Shown here in pieces: positions 1 to 8,374 of a stretch of 25,949 nt of DNA (its first letter is position 1; the number at the start of each line of letters is the position of its first letter). The notes under the pieces were generated by a model. That model was not told the DNA's origin and searched no databases. It saw only the letters and a program-made list of their open reading frames with translations. The DNA lies in the NCBI GenBank assembly GCA_947506075.1, contig CANNNN010000005.1:1-25949 (forward strand), read 5' to 3'. A program made the position numbers and the translations under genes. The DNA comes from Methylococcaceae bacterium (GTDB lineage Bacteria; Pseudomonadota; Gammaproteobacteria; Methylococcales; Methylomonadaceae).

Positions 1-741
1 TCGACTATTACGTGCAACTTAGCCGCCATCAGCGCTGTTGAAGGCAAGCGTACCTTAGTTATCGATCTTGATGTTCAAGGCAATTCAACACAATATCTGC
101 TCGGCAATAAAGTCAGCGATAGCGACAAAACCATTGCCCATTTTTTTAAGGATTGCCTGAGTCTGTCGCTGTTTGGCGGCGGTTCGTCCGGCTCCGGTCT
201 GGAAAGTGCGATCCATGCAACGCCCTTCCCCAACCTGTTTGTGCTTCCTTCCCACCCGGAACTTGAACCCTTGCAAAGCCGCTTGGAATCACGAATGAAA
301 ATCTTCAAACTGAAAGAAGCGCTGGATAAGCTAGAGGGTTTTGATGCGATTTACATGGACACACCGCCCATCCTGAATTTTTACAGCCAGTCTGCGTTAA
401 TCGCTGCCAACAAATGTTTGATTCCTTTTGACTGCGACACCTTTGCCCGAGACGCTCTGTATTCATTGATGCAGGTAGTCAGCGAGATTAAAGCTGATCA
501 TAATCAAAATCTTGAAATTGAAGGCATCATCGTCAACCAGTTTCAACGCCAAGCTAATCTGCCCCGTCAATTAGTCGAGGAACTGATTGCCGAAGGACTG
601 CCTGTTCTGGCTGCAATGATCTCGCCCTCGGTCAAGGTCAGGGAGTCGCATTCGGAATCAAAACCGCTGGTGCATTATGTGCCCAATCATAAACTGACCG
701 ACGAATACCGGGCCTTGCATGCGGAGATTCACGGCGGTTAA
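1..741 (+). CDS. ParA/Soj-family partitioning ATPase, 5' truncated by window edge
   Basis: The reading frame is open from base 1 and ends in TAA at 739-741, giving 246 visible residues. The first residues (STITCNLAA, then GKRTLVIDLDVQGNST) match the stretch just after the deviant Walker A lysine of ParA/MinD ATPases, including the Walker A' segment IDLDVQGN. FDAIYMDTPP (about residues 115-124) is the Walker B-like region. The P-loop itself lies upstream of the window, so only a few dozen residues are missing. ParA proteins bind DNA non-specifically and form ATP-dependent gradients that position chromosomes, plasmids or protein cargo. No parB partner is seen downstream, and the next gene is lnt. 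This could be an orphan cargo-positioning ParA. Family is sure; cargo is unknown. Confidence 0.9.
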   Translation, partial: STITCNLAAISAVEGKRTLVIDLDVQGNSTQYLLGNKVSDSDKTIAHFFKDCLSLSLFGGGSSGSGLESAIHATPFPNLFVLPSHPELEPLQSRLESRMKIFKLKEALDKLEGFDAIYMDTPPILNFYSQSALIAANKCLIPFDCDTFARDALYSLMQVVSEIKADHNQNLEIEGIIVNQFQRQANLPRQLVEELIAEGLPVLAAMISPSVKVRESHSESKPLVHYVPNHKLTDEYRALHAEIHGG

Positions 742-754
742 GCAGCAACACTAA

Positions 755-861
755 GGTTCCCAAACTCCAGTTTGGGAACCTAATCTTGAATGCTCTGGCT
801 TCCCGTCTCGCGAAGCAGGAGCTTCACCTACTGGGCTCCCAAGCTGGAGCTTGGAAACCAG
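755..861. repeat. Three-hairpin palindromic repeat module between parA-like gene and lnt
   Basis: Three stem-loops lie in tandem. The first is a perfect 12-bp stem with a 2-nt loop (755-766 with 769-780; core CCCAAACT/AGTTTGGG). The second pairs 792-802 with 812-822, with one mismatch and a G-U. The third pairs CTGG 831-834 with CCAG 858-861 around a perfect CCAAGCT (839-845)/AGCTTGG (848-854) inner stem. Hairpins 1 and 3 share the pattern CCCAA-(A/G)-CT then AG-(T/C)-TTGG, so they look like variants of one unit. The first could also stop ParA transcripts, although no T-tract follows it. Confidence 0.75.
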
Positions 862-879
862 CGCATCACACCCCTTACT

Positions 880-2454
880 ATGAACAGCGTCAAATCCTGC
901 CAACGCAAACCCTGGTTACTCCCCATCCTGTCCGGCATCCTGATCGGCACCAGCTACATCCCCTTCCCTCCCTGGGCTTCTTTATTCTGCTTCGTGCCGT
1001 TATGGCTATTCTGGAATCAGCAAACCAGCCTGAAAAATGTTTTACTGGGCGGCATGCTCACCTCATTCATCTTCACTCTGATCGGCTTTAACTGGGTCAC
1101 ATATCTGCTGCATGAATTTGCCCATCTGGACTGGCCTGTAGCGACCATCGGCATGGTGGTTTACGCTTTGATTGCTCACACCTTTGTGCCGCTGGCCGGC
1201 GTGCTGTGGTATTGGGGGCGACAAAAATTCAACTGGTCAAAACGGCTTTCACTAGGGCTGATGGCGCTGATCACCACCTTGTGCGAAGCCTATTCGCTGA
1301 CCCTGTTCGACTGGAATTTTGGTTATTCCTGGTATGGCGCCAATATCCCCATTTACCATTGGGCTGAAGTGATCGGTTTTAGCGGGCTCAGCGCCGCTAC
1401 GCTGCTGTGCAATCTGCCACTTTATGTCGCCTTTGAACAGCGCCAACAACGCAGCGGAAAAATCATTCTAGTAACCGTCATCACCGGTTTCATGCTGCTG
1501 AATGACGGCGGCCTATGGCTTAAAAACAGACTCCCGCAACCGGATTCCTCGTTTAAAGTTCTAATGATTCAGGCCTATATCGAAAATGCGGAAAAAATGG
1601 CCGCCGAATTGGGCAAAGGCTTTGGCAAAGAAATATTTAAGCGCTATACCACGCTGACCGATAGCGCACTCAAAGCCCATCAAGATGAAAAAATAGACTT
1701 CGCGCTGTGGCCTGAAACCGCCTTTCCAGCCTTGCTGGGCGAGCAATTTAAAACCGATGACTATCCTGTAACATTAACGCAATTTCTCCAAACCCGGCAA
1801 TTGCCGCTGCTTACCGGCGCTTACAGCGTCGATGAATCAGCGCGCTTGATTACCAACTCCCTGTTCGTATTGAATAAAAATGGAGAAATAGTCCCTCCGC
1901 ATTACAGCAAATCGATCTTGCTGGCCTTTGGCGAATACATCCCCGGCGAAAATATTTTTCCTGAAATTCGTAACTGGCTGCCGCCCACCGGCCACTTTGC
2001 CCGAGGTCATGGACCGACTGAATTATTAACGTGGAATGGCTATAAAATGGGTGCGCAAATATGCTACGAAAGCCTGTTCCCCGGATTCTCGCGTTCCTTG
2101 GCAGATCTCGGCGCCCAGTTCATCGTCAATGTGACCAATGATTCCTGGTACGGTGCCTGGCAGGAACCTTACCAGCACATGTATATGACCCTGGCACGCG
2201 GCGTAGAATTTCGCCGCCCGGTATTGCGCGTAACCAACACCGGCATTTCCACGGTATCGCTGGCATCCGGAGAAATCCTGGAGCGCTCGCCGATACATCA
2301 GGCCTGGGCAGGCTTGTATGAAGTACCTTATCTGAAAACTCCGCCTGCCACCTTCTACCAAAACTGGTTCTATCTGGTGCCCGGTTTATTATGGGGAATG
2401 TTGCTTTTATTGCTAGGGATTGGCGCTGTAAAGCCCGTTAACAGAGATCATTAA
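880..2454 (+). CDS. lnt: Apolipoprotein N-acyltransferase Lnt
   Basis: Lnt transfers an acyl chain from phospholipid to the N-terminal cysteine of lipoproteins in the inner membrane, the last step of lipoprotein maturation. The 524-residue product has about six hydrophobic segments in residues 1-210, a nitrilase-fold periplasmic domain (about 225-480) and a closing membrane helix (about 495-515). The nitrilase triad is visible: Glu279 in LWPETAFP, Lys344 in HYSKSILLAFGEYIP and Cys395 in GAQICYESLFP, with spacing like E. coli E267/K335/C387. The frame is open from an ATG at 790, but that start lies inside the hairpin repeat. ATG 880 begins just before the first membrane helix and gives the usual length (about 510), so I chose it. 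No clear Shine-Dalgarno precedes either start. Confidence 0.95.
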   Translation: MNSVKSCQRKPWLLPILSGILIGTSYIPFPPWASLFCFVPLWLFWNQQTSLKNVLLGGMLTSFIFTLIGFNWVTYLLHEFAHLDWPVATIGMVVYALIAHTFVPLAGVLWYWGRQKFNWSKRLSLGLMALITTLCEAYSLTLFDWNFGYSWYGANIPIYHWAEVIGFSGLSAATLLCNLPLYVAFEQRQQRSGKIILVTVITGFMLLNDGGLWLKNRLPQPDSSFKVLMIQAYIENAEKMAAELGKGFGKEIFKRYTTLTDSALKAHQDEKIDFALWPETAFPALLGEQFKTDDYPVTLTQFLQTRQLPLLTGAYSVDESARLITNSLFVLNKNGEIVPPHYSKSILLAFGEYIPGENIFPEIRNWLPPTGHFARGHGPTELLTWNGYKMGAQICYESLFPGFSRSLADLGAQFIVNVTNDSWYGAWQEPYQHMYMTLARGVEFRRPVLRVTNTGISTVSLASGEILERSPIHQAWAGLYEVPYLKTPPATFYQNWFYLVPGLLWGMLLLLLGIGAVKPVNRDH

Positions 2455-2498
2455 AATAAAGTTACCAACCCGAAAAACCGCAGCTTTTCTTTCGCCTA

Positions 2499-3695
2499 TC
2501 ACTCAGCCCGCAGTGCCTCCAGCGGCTCCAGTCGAGCGGCTTTGATGGCCGGAACGACTCCGGCTGCGATGCCGATCAGCAATGACAGCATGAAAGCCGC
2601 GACGATATAGGCCCAGGCCAGCTCCACCGGCAAGGCGGGCAATACAGCATCGAGAACCCGAACGATGCTTATGCCCAGCAATACCCCACACAATCCGCCT
2701 GTAGCGCTTAGCGCCAGCGCCTCGCACAAAAACAACTGAAAAATGGTTCGGCGTTCTGCGCCTACCGCCCTCAGCAGGCCGATTTCGGAAACACGCTCGG
2801 AAACGGCGATGGTCATGATGGTTAGGATGCCAACCGAACCAACCAGCAAGGAAATACTGCCCAGGGCCGCTACGGCGAGCGTCAGAACACTCAGGATGGA
2901 ATCCATCTTTTTTAACATCTGGTTCTGGGTGATCAGGGTGAAATCTTCCCTGCCGTGCCGGGCAATCAAGTTGCGTTTGATGGCTTTTTCTACGCGATCA
3001 ATCGCGGCATTGCTATTATAGAGCAGGTTAATTTCCATCAGGCTTTCCCGGTCAAATAGCTCCAACGCCTTGGCCGCCGGAATGTAAATCGTGTCATCCA
3101 TGTCAAAACCGATCATCTGGCCTTTTTTTTCCATCACGCCGATCACCCGAAAACGGTCACTGCCGATGCGAATGCGCTGACCTAGCGGACTCGCAGCGCC
3201 AAACAGCTCGGCCGCCAATTTATAGCCCAGCACCGCAAAGGCGCGCGGACTGCCTTCTTCTTCCGGTAAAAAGCGCCCCGTGCCTACCCTAAGTTTCCAG
3301 ACCATCGGCACCGCGGAACCAACCCCCAAGACATTGGTGCGCCGCTGTTTTTCTCCCGCTTCGATACGCGCATTGCCTTGCACCACCGGTGTAATCGCAA
3401 TGATGTTTTCCAGTTTTCTTAAACTGAGCGCATCAGCAAGAACTAACGGTCTAACCGTGCTTATCGTAGCGCCCGATACGCCGAAAGTAGTGGTTTTTCC
3501 GGGATGAACGCCGATCAGATTGGTCCCGAACTGGGTAAATTCAGCCAGTACAAAGGTATGGATACCGCGCCCTATCGAGGTCAATATAACCACAGCCGCA
3601 ATGCCGATAATCAGGCCCAGCGCAGTCAGGATTGAGCGCAGCTTATGACTGACAATTGTCCGGTAGGATAATGAGATCAGGTCTGGATAGCGCAT
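2499..3695 (-). CDS. MacB-type ABC permease (second permease of split system)
   Basis: This 398-residue FtsX/MacB-fold permease has an N-terminal membrane helix (about 19-41), a large periplasmic MacB-PCD region (about 45-265) and three C-terminal helices (about 275-390) ending in the typical VPAIKAARLEPLEALRAE tail. It lacks an ATPase domain, unlike true MacB. It starts 3 bp after the previous permease gene ends and is last in a four-gene operon (adaptor, ATPase, permease, permease). The two permeases probably form a heterodimer that couples cytoplasmic ATP hydrolysis to periplasmic movements (mechanotransmission). The substrate is unknown; candidates are an antibiotic-like compound, peptide or lipid. 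Its gene converges on lnt with 44 bp between, and I see no obvious terminator there. Confidence 0.9.
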   Translation of the reverse strand: MRYPDLISLSYRTIVSHKLRSILTALGLIIGIAAVVILTSIGRGIHTFVLAEFTQFGTNLIGVHPGKTTTFGVSGATISTVRPLVLADALSLRKLENIIAITPVVQGNARIEAGEKQRRTNVLGVGSAVPMVWKLRVGTGRFLPEEEGSPRAFAVLGYKLAAELFGAASPLGQRIRIGSDRFRVIGVMEKKGQMIGFDMDDTIYIPAAKALELFDRESLMEINLLYNSNAAIDRVEKAIKRNLIARHGREDFTLITQNQMLKKMDSILSVLTLAVAALGSISLLVGSVGILTIMTIAVSERVSEIGLLRAVGAERRTIFQLFLCEALALSATGGLCGVLLGISIVRVLDAVLPALPVELAWAYIVAAFMLSLLIGIAAGVVPAIKAARLEPLEALRAE

Positions 3696-3698
3696 ATT

Positions 3699-4904
3699 TT
3701 ATCGCTTCGCCAGCGCGGCAACAGGGTCGAGACTGGCCGCTTTTCTGGCCGGTAAAACACCGAATAACAGGCCGGTAAACAATGAAACGGCCAACGCGGC
3801 CAGTAATGCCCAACCCGGCAGCTCCATCGGAAAATCCGGATAAAAAGCCTGCAAACCACCCAGGGTCAGATAGCCCAAGATCACGCCCAATACTGCCCCG
3901 GCCAGCGACAACATCGCCGCCTCGGCCAGAAACAGCCACAGCAACTGCCGTTTGGTCGCACCTAGGGCTTTCAGCAAGCCGATCTCGGCCGTCCGTTGCG
4001 TGACGCTGACCAGCATCACATTCATCACCAACACCCCGGCCACCGCCAGACTGATCCCGGCTATACTGGCGACGGTCAGCGTCAACGCTGACAATATTTT
4101 ATCGAAGGTGTTGACCACGCTGTCCTGGGTTATCAGCGTCACATCGTCTTCGCCTTCATGGCGAGCCTTGATGATAGCCTTGATTTCATCAACTGCCTTG
4201 TACATGTCAAGCTTGGATTTGGCTTCAACCAACACCCGAAATAATGAATGGCTGTCGAACAAAGCCTGCGCGGAAGCCACTGGCACAATCACCATTTCGT
4301 CAAAGTCGGTGCCTACCGATTGCCCTTCCGAGGCCAACACGCCGATCACCCGGAAGCGCCGATCATTGATCCGCAACCACTGCCCTAGCGCTGCCTGATT
4401 CGCAAACAGTTCCTTGCGTAGGGTTTGCCCGATCACACACACTGACAAGGCTTTATCGGCCTCGGTCTGAGGCAGAAATGTACCCTGCGCGACCGTTAAA
4501 TGTCGTACCCGCCTTAAGGCGTGGGTCGACCCCAGAATATTGGTTTCCCGCTCCAAGCCTTGCGATGAAACCGGCGCGGAACCGATGGTCAGCGGTGCAA
4601 CTGCGGCAATATGGCGGCTACGCAACAGGGCTTCGGCGTCATCCAGTGTTAAATCCCTGGGCGTTTCGCCAAACATCGGTGGCTGCCCACCCGTGGTTTC
4701 AGTACGTCCCGGCAAGACGATAACCAGATGCGTACCCAAGGCCTCAAACTCATTCACAATATAACGGCGGGCGCTTTCACCCAAAGCCGTTAAAACCGAA
4801 ACCGAAGCGATGCCGATGCTGATGGCCAGGATAATCAAACCCGCACGCAAGCGCTGGGTACTGATCGCGGCTAAAGCTTGGTTTAAGGTGTCTTTAATAA
4901 GCAT
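3699..4904 (-). CDS. MacB-type ABC permease (first permease of split system)
   Basis: This 401-residue protein has the same architecture as its downstream neighbour: an N-terminal helix at about residues 20-41, a periplasmic domain containing GTHLVIVLPGR and FRVIGVLASEGQSVGTDFDE, then three C-terminal helices and the terminal LPARKAASLDPVAAL signature of MacB/LolC-like permeases. The start lies 14 bp after the ATPase stop. An AAGGG (4916-4920) overlaps the ATPase stop codon and is rather far upstream for a ribosome site. The two permeases are related but clearly diverged, which argues for an old duplication and a heterodimeric exporter rather than a recent copy. Confidence 0.9.
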   Translation of the reverse strand: MLIKDTLNQALAAISTQRLRAGLIILAISIGIASVSVLTALGESARRYIVNEFEALGTHLVIVLPGRTETTGGQPPMFGETPRDLTLDDAEALLRSRHIAAVAPLTIGSAPVSSQGLERETNILGSTHALRRVRHLTVAQGTFLPQTEADKALSVCVIGQTLRKELFANQAALGQWLRINDRRFRVIGVLASEGQSVGTDFDEMVIVPVASAQALFDSHSLFRVLVEAKSKLDMYKAVDEIKAIIKARHEGEDDVTLITQDSVVNTFDKILSALTLTVASIAGISLAVAGVLVMNVMLVSVTQRTAEIGLLKALGATKRQLLWLFLAEAAMLSLAGAVLGVILGYLTLGGLQAFYPDFPMELPGWALLAALAVSLFTGLLFGVLPARKAASLDPVAALAKR

Positions 4905-4918
4905 GATTAATTTGACCC

Positions 4919-5578
4919 TTACCCTATCTGCCCATCGACAATACGGATTTTCCGGTGCGCCCGGTCGCCTACATTTTGATCATGAGTAATAATCACCAAG
5001 GTTACGCCCAGCTGATTTAACCCTTCCAGCAACTCGATAATTTCCTTGCCGGATTTGCTGTCGAGATTGCCGGTCGGCTCGTCCGCCAAGAGCAGCGACG
5101 GACGCATGATCATGGCCCTGGCAATCGCGACACGCTGAAGTTGTCCGCCGGAAAGCTGATCCGGCCGGTGCTGAGCCCGGTCTTGCAAGCTGACCGATGC
5201 CAATGCCTCCAGCACCCGTTGTTTTCGCTCCTTAACCGCTATACCTGCCAGTATCATCGGCATCTCAATATTTTCAGCAGCCGACAAACGCGGAATCAGA
5301 TGAAAAAACTGGAACACAAAGCCGATGTTATCGCGGCGAACCTTGGCCAGCTCATCATCGCTAAGCTGAATAACCAACTTGTCGTTTAACAGATAACGGC
5401 CTGAGGACGGCTGATCCAGCAACGCTATGACGTTTAATAAGGTAGACTTTCCTGAACCTGACGGCCCCATCACCGATACATATTCGCCATTTTCGATCGT
5501 GATATTAATGTCATTTAACGCATGAACGGTTTGCTCGCCTACCTGGAAATATCGGTGTATATGTTCCAACCGTATCAT
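4919..5578 (-). CDS. ABC transporter ATP-binding protein, MacB/LolD family
   Basis: This 219-residue ATPase powers the neighbouring permeases from the cytoplasmic face. All nucleotide-binding motifs are intact: Walker A GPSGSGKST (38-46), Q-loop around Gln90 in FVFQFF, signature LSGGQ (142-146), Walker B LLLADE (162-167) and H-loop His199 in IITHD. The run ADEPTGNLDS is typical of the LolD/MacB/FtsE group. Its ATG overlaps the adaptor stop codon in an ATGA (5575-5578), so the two are translationally coupled. The length fits stand-alone family members. The substrate cannot be read from the ATPase. Confidence 0.95.
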   Translation of the reverse strand: MIRLEHIHRYFQVGEQTVHALNDINITIENGEYVSVMGPSGSGKSTLLNVIALLDQPSSGRYLLNDKLVIQLSDDELAKVRRDNIGFVFQFFHLIPRLSAAENIEMPMILAGIAVKERKQRVLEALASVSLQDRAQHRPDQLSGGQLQRVAIARAMIMRPSLLLADEPTGNLDSKSGKEIIELLEGLNQLGVTLVIITHDQNVGDRAHRKIRIVDGQIG

Positions 5579-6720
5579 TTTTTTTCTCGGGCATAAGCCC
5601 CTGCAACCACGCCCTCCCGACCTACCGACAACACGATTTTATCGCCGACATTCAGGCCTGACAGCACTTCAACAGTATTCCAGTTGACCAGACCCGGCTT
5701 AAAACTGCGCTCTTCCAGCAAGCCGTCAGCCTTCATCAGCAAAACCCGATTATTTTCCAGCACTGCCTCGGCAGGCACCCGGAGCGCTTCGGGTTTATTG
5801 GCCAGCAGGACTTCAATATCCGCGCTGTAACCGGGCAGCAGACCCTTGAGGTCCTTGGGGTCGGTTAATTTAACCTCCACTTCGACGGTGCGCGCCTGTT
5901 TTTCCTTTTCCAACACATAAGGCGCGATGCGGCTTACCGTGCCGGAACAGCGTTTATCGGTAAAGGCATCCAGCGACACACAGGCACTCATGCCGGTTTT
6001 AATCTGAGGAGCATCCACTTCATCGATAGGCGCGGACACATACAAACAACTGACATCCAGCAAATCGATAGCGGGTAGAGTGGGAATACCGGGCGGCGAC
6101 GGCGTGATAAATTCGCCCAGTTCGGCATTGATTTCAGCCACCGTGCCGTCGAACGGCGCGATAACGAGAGTACGTTCGACAGCGGCCTGAACCGCATCGC
6201 GATTGGCCTGGCTAACCGCGATGGCCTCAAGCGACGCGTTGCAGGAGGCCCGCTTGGCGCGTGCGCCGGTCGCCTTAATATCGACCTGCTCTTCGGAAAC
6301 GATATGGTCAAATTTTTGCAGTCGTAACAAGCGATCGGCCTCGCGTTCAGCGCCTGCGCCCAACTGGCAGGCTTGTTCTGCAGCGGCCCGGTTAGCCCTT
6401 ATTTGAGCATCCTGCAGCTTGACTTGCGCTTTCATATCCTTATTCCAGACCTCCAGCAACAACTGATTTTGTTTGACGCTGTCGCCTTCCTTGACATGCA
6501 ATACGGCGACCTGCCCACCCGTTGCCGGCGCAAGATAAGCGCGTCTACAGGCTTTAACCGTACCGACTCGGGTATTGGATACCGTCGACCTTACTTCGCC
6601 TTTTTCAGGCGTGACGATGTCAACATCGACCCTGTCAGGTTGTTTGTTATAAAAATAAACAGCGATCAGCAGCGCAACAATAATGCTGATAACAAGTGTT
6701 TTCTTGCCCGATAAAATCAT
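5575..6720 (-). CDS. MacA/HlyD-type periplasmic adaptor of split ABC exporter, six cysteines
   Basis: First gene of the operon, with a good ribosome site (AGGG at 6728-6731, 7 nt before the ATG). The 381-residue product has an N-terminal membrane anchor (about 8-24), a first lipoyl half (GGQVAVLHVKEGDSVKQNQ, about 68-86), an alpha-hairpin (about 95-180), a second lipoyl half (FDGTVAEINAELGE, about 190-203), a beta-barrel (about 220-305) and a membrane-proximal domain. It should bridge the inner-membrane permeases to an outer-membrane channel; none is encoded in this operon. Six cysteines (58, 118, 160, 225, 247, 258) are unusual for a periplasmic adaptor. Cys118 and Cys160 lie on opposite arms of the hairpin and Cys247 and Cys258 are close in sequence, so disulfides are plausible (inference). 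Confidence 0.9.
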   Translation of the reverse strand: MILSGKKTLVISIIVALLIAVYFYNKQPDRVDVDIVTPEKGEVRSTVSNTRVGTVKACRRAYLAPATGGQVAVLHVKEGDSVKQNQLLLEVWNKDMKAQVKLQDAQIRANRAAAEQACQLGAGAEREADRLLRLQKFDHIVSEEQVDIKATGARAKRASCNASLEAIAVSQANRDAVQAAVERTLVIAPFDGTVAEINAELGEFITPSPPGIPTLPAIDLLDVSCLYVSAPIDEVDAPQIKTGMSACVSLDAFTDKRCSGTVSRIAPYVLEKEKQARTVEVEVKLTDPKDLKGLLPGYSADIEVLLANKPEALRVPAEAVLENNRVLLMKADGLLEERSFKPGLVNWNTVEVLSGLNVGDKIVLSVGREGVVAGAYAREKK

Positions 6721-7062
6721 AACTATGCCCTAAATAAACTGTCCTGATTGTAACAGGGACAAAATAGTTTGGTTCGACATTGTTAGCCAGAAAAGTAATT
6801 AGTGATGCGTGACGGGGCTTGCAAGCCCGTTTCTCCGGTTTGCTACATTGCCTAAATCTTCAAACGGTTCAATCGGGGTTGCAAACCCCGATCGGCTTCG
6901 TGATACTGTTCTATGTTTTAGTAGTTTTACCGGTCATTAACGCGTTAAGGAATAAAAAGTTAATAACTCGCCCGTAAGCTTAAGCCTGTTTTATTAATTA
7001 CGTAAAAACAAGACCAAACCAATCGTACAATTTAGTTAACTTCCATTCCTAAGCGAGGATGA
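6721..7062. other. Intergenic region between divergent exporter operon and HDAC gene
   Basis: This gene-free stretch holds repeat element A (6807-6899), which is described separately, and presumably the divergent promoters of the exporter operon and the deacylase gene. I could not fix a convincing -35/-10 pair. The last 100 bases are AT-rich and end in the GAGGA that precedes the GTG start at 7063. No ORF or RNA gene was seen. Confidence 0.6.
6807..6899 (+). repeat. Palindromic repeat element A (inverted partner of 10214-10318)
   Basis: The element begins with GCGTGACGGGG (6807-6817) and ends with ATCGGCTTC (6891-6899). It holds a perfect 14-bp palindrome GGGCTTGCAAGCCC (6815-6828) and a second hairpin with a 9-bp stem and GCA loop (6872-6880 with 6884-6892). 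Both end blocks recur exactly, as the reverse complement, in the element at 10214-10318, and the middle block (AAACG-TTC-AT-GGG) is also shared. It looks like a REP/BIME- or MITE-like intergenic repeat. Confidence 0.75.
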
Positions 7063-7989
7063 GTGAACACACTTTATTATAGTCACCCTGATTTTCTTTT
7101 TCATGACACAGGTCCCGGTCACCCTGAATGCGCAGACCGACTCAGATACATAGAAAAAGCTATGACATCACCCGCGTTCTCAAGTTTAAGCCGACAAACT
7201 CCGCCGCTCGGTTCAGAGCAACAAATCAGACTGATTCATCCACAGTTTCATATCGAAGCGATTCTCGAAGCCATCCCCGATCAAGGCAAAAACTATCTGG
7301 ATCAGGATACTGTACTGTCGCCCGGCTCTAAATCCGCTGCCTTTCTTGCGGTTGGCGCTGTGTGTGATGCCGTAGATAAAGTTCTGACAGGTAAAGCCAA
7401 CAACGCCTTTTGCGCTATACGCCCGCCGGGGCATCATGCTGAACCCCAACTGGCAATGGGCTTTTGCCTGTTTAATAATATTGCGATTGCAGCAGCTTAT
7501 GCACGTCACCACTACCAACTTGAACGTATCGCGATTGTTGACTTTGATGTCCACCACGGCAATGGTACGCAAACGGCATTTTATAACCAGCCCACCGTTC
7601 TCTACGCATCCAGCCATCAGATGCCGCTGTACCCAGGTACCGGTTATCCTACTGAAACCGGTGTTGGCAATATCATCAATGTACCGCTGACTGCCGGCGA
7701 CTCGGGTGTTGAATTCAGACACAAGTACAGCAATATTATTTTACCGGCGCTAAAAAAGTTTAAGCCTGATTTATTGTTGATTTCAGCCGGTTTTGATGCA
7801 CATAAGGATGATCCGTTAGCTTCTATCATGCTGGTTGAGGATGATTTCAAATGGCTTACGGAGGAACTGATGGCCATTGCTGACAGCTGCTGCAACGGTC
7901 GGATTATTTCAGCATTGGAAGGCGGCTATAATCTCAACGCCTTGGCTGCCAGTGTAGCCATTCATGTTAAAACCCTGATGACGACTTAG
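7063..7989 (+). CDS. Class II histone deacetylase-like amidohydrolase
   Basis: This 308-residue zinc amidohydrolase belongs to the arginase/HDAC fold. Bacterial members remove acyl groups from acetyl-polyamines, acetyl-lysine or similar amides; the substrate here is not evident. Visible catalytic parts are the His-His pair in RPPGHHA (His124/His125), zinc ligands Asp162 and His164 in VDFDVHHGNG, Asp245 in SAGFDAHKDDP, and the transition-state tyrosine Tyr289 in LEGGYN. The N-terminal HPECADRL motif is typical of class II. The start is GTG at 7063: a TGA sits directly upstream in frame (7060-7062), no later ATG would keep the HPD motif, and GAGGA (7055-7059) lies close before it. It is a single gene with 385 bp to the multicopper oxidase downstream. 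Confidence 0.95.
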   Translation: MNTLYYSHPDFLFHDTGPGHPECADRLRYIEKAMTSPAFSSLSRQTPPLGSEQQIRLIHPQFHIEAILEAIPDQGKNYLDQDTVLSPGSKSAAFLAVGAVCDAVDKVLTGKANNAFCAIRPPGHHAEPQLAMGFCLFNNIAIAAAYARHHYQLERIAIVDFDVHHGNGTQTAFYNQPTVLYASSHQMPLYPGTGYPTETGVGNIINVPLTAGDSGVEFRHKYSNIILPALKKFKPDLLLISAGFDAHKDDPLASIMLVEDDFKWLTEELMAIADSCCNGRIISALEGGYNLNALAASVAIHVKTLMTT

Positions 7990-8374
7990 GCGATTTACGA
8001 CAAAACGAACCATCCACGATGGATGAAACAAGCTTAGTTAGCCACAGTTAACCGATAATTTAAGGAATGAAATTTAATAATGTCCCCCCTAGCTGATGGC
8101 AGTCGCTCATCTGACTGTGTCGCTTTCTAAGTGCCGTCTGTTCAAAGCTGACTTTGGATACGAATGTTTTATTTAATTTCGTGCTTTTCATGGATTAACC
8201 GCAGTTGTTACGTTAATGAATTGACTTATTAACACTGGCGTTCGCGGGGCGTTGCTGTCCTTCTAACGTTAAAAATGAATTCTCCCAGATATTCAGTTAA
8301 AATGATCAGGTTGAAGCTGCCGCTTTGGGTTAGTGGTGGGTGATTTTTATAATGTATTTTCCAGAGGTCGACCT
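7990..8374. other. Intergenic region between deacylase and multicopper oxidase genes
   Basis: No gene was found in these 385 bases. A small stem-loop follows the deacylase stop (CATCCA 8011-8016 with TGGATG 8020-8025, loop CGA) but has no T-tract, so it is a weak terminator candidate. Further down, GTTAAT (8212-8217) and ATTAAC (8228-8233) form a spaced inverted repeat around a TTGACT (8221-8226), which could be a -35 with an operator, but no matching -10 was found 17 bases on. The ribosome site for the next gene (AGAGGT, 8363-8368) closes the region. Confidence 0.4.

Noticed and set aside
790..879. N-terminal extension of Lnt by 30 residues from ATG 790
   Set aside because: The added codons run through the hairpin repeat and would precede the normal N-terminus of the family.
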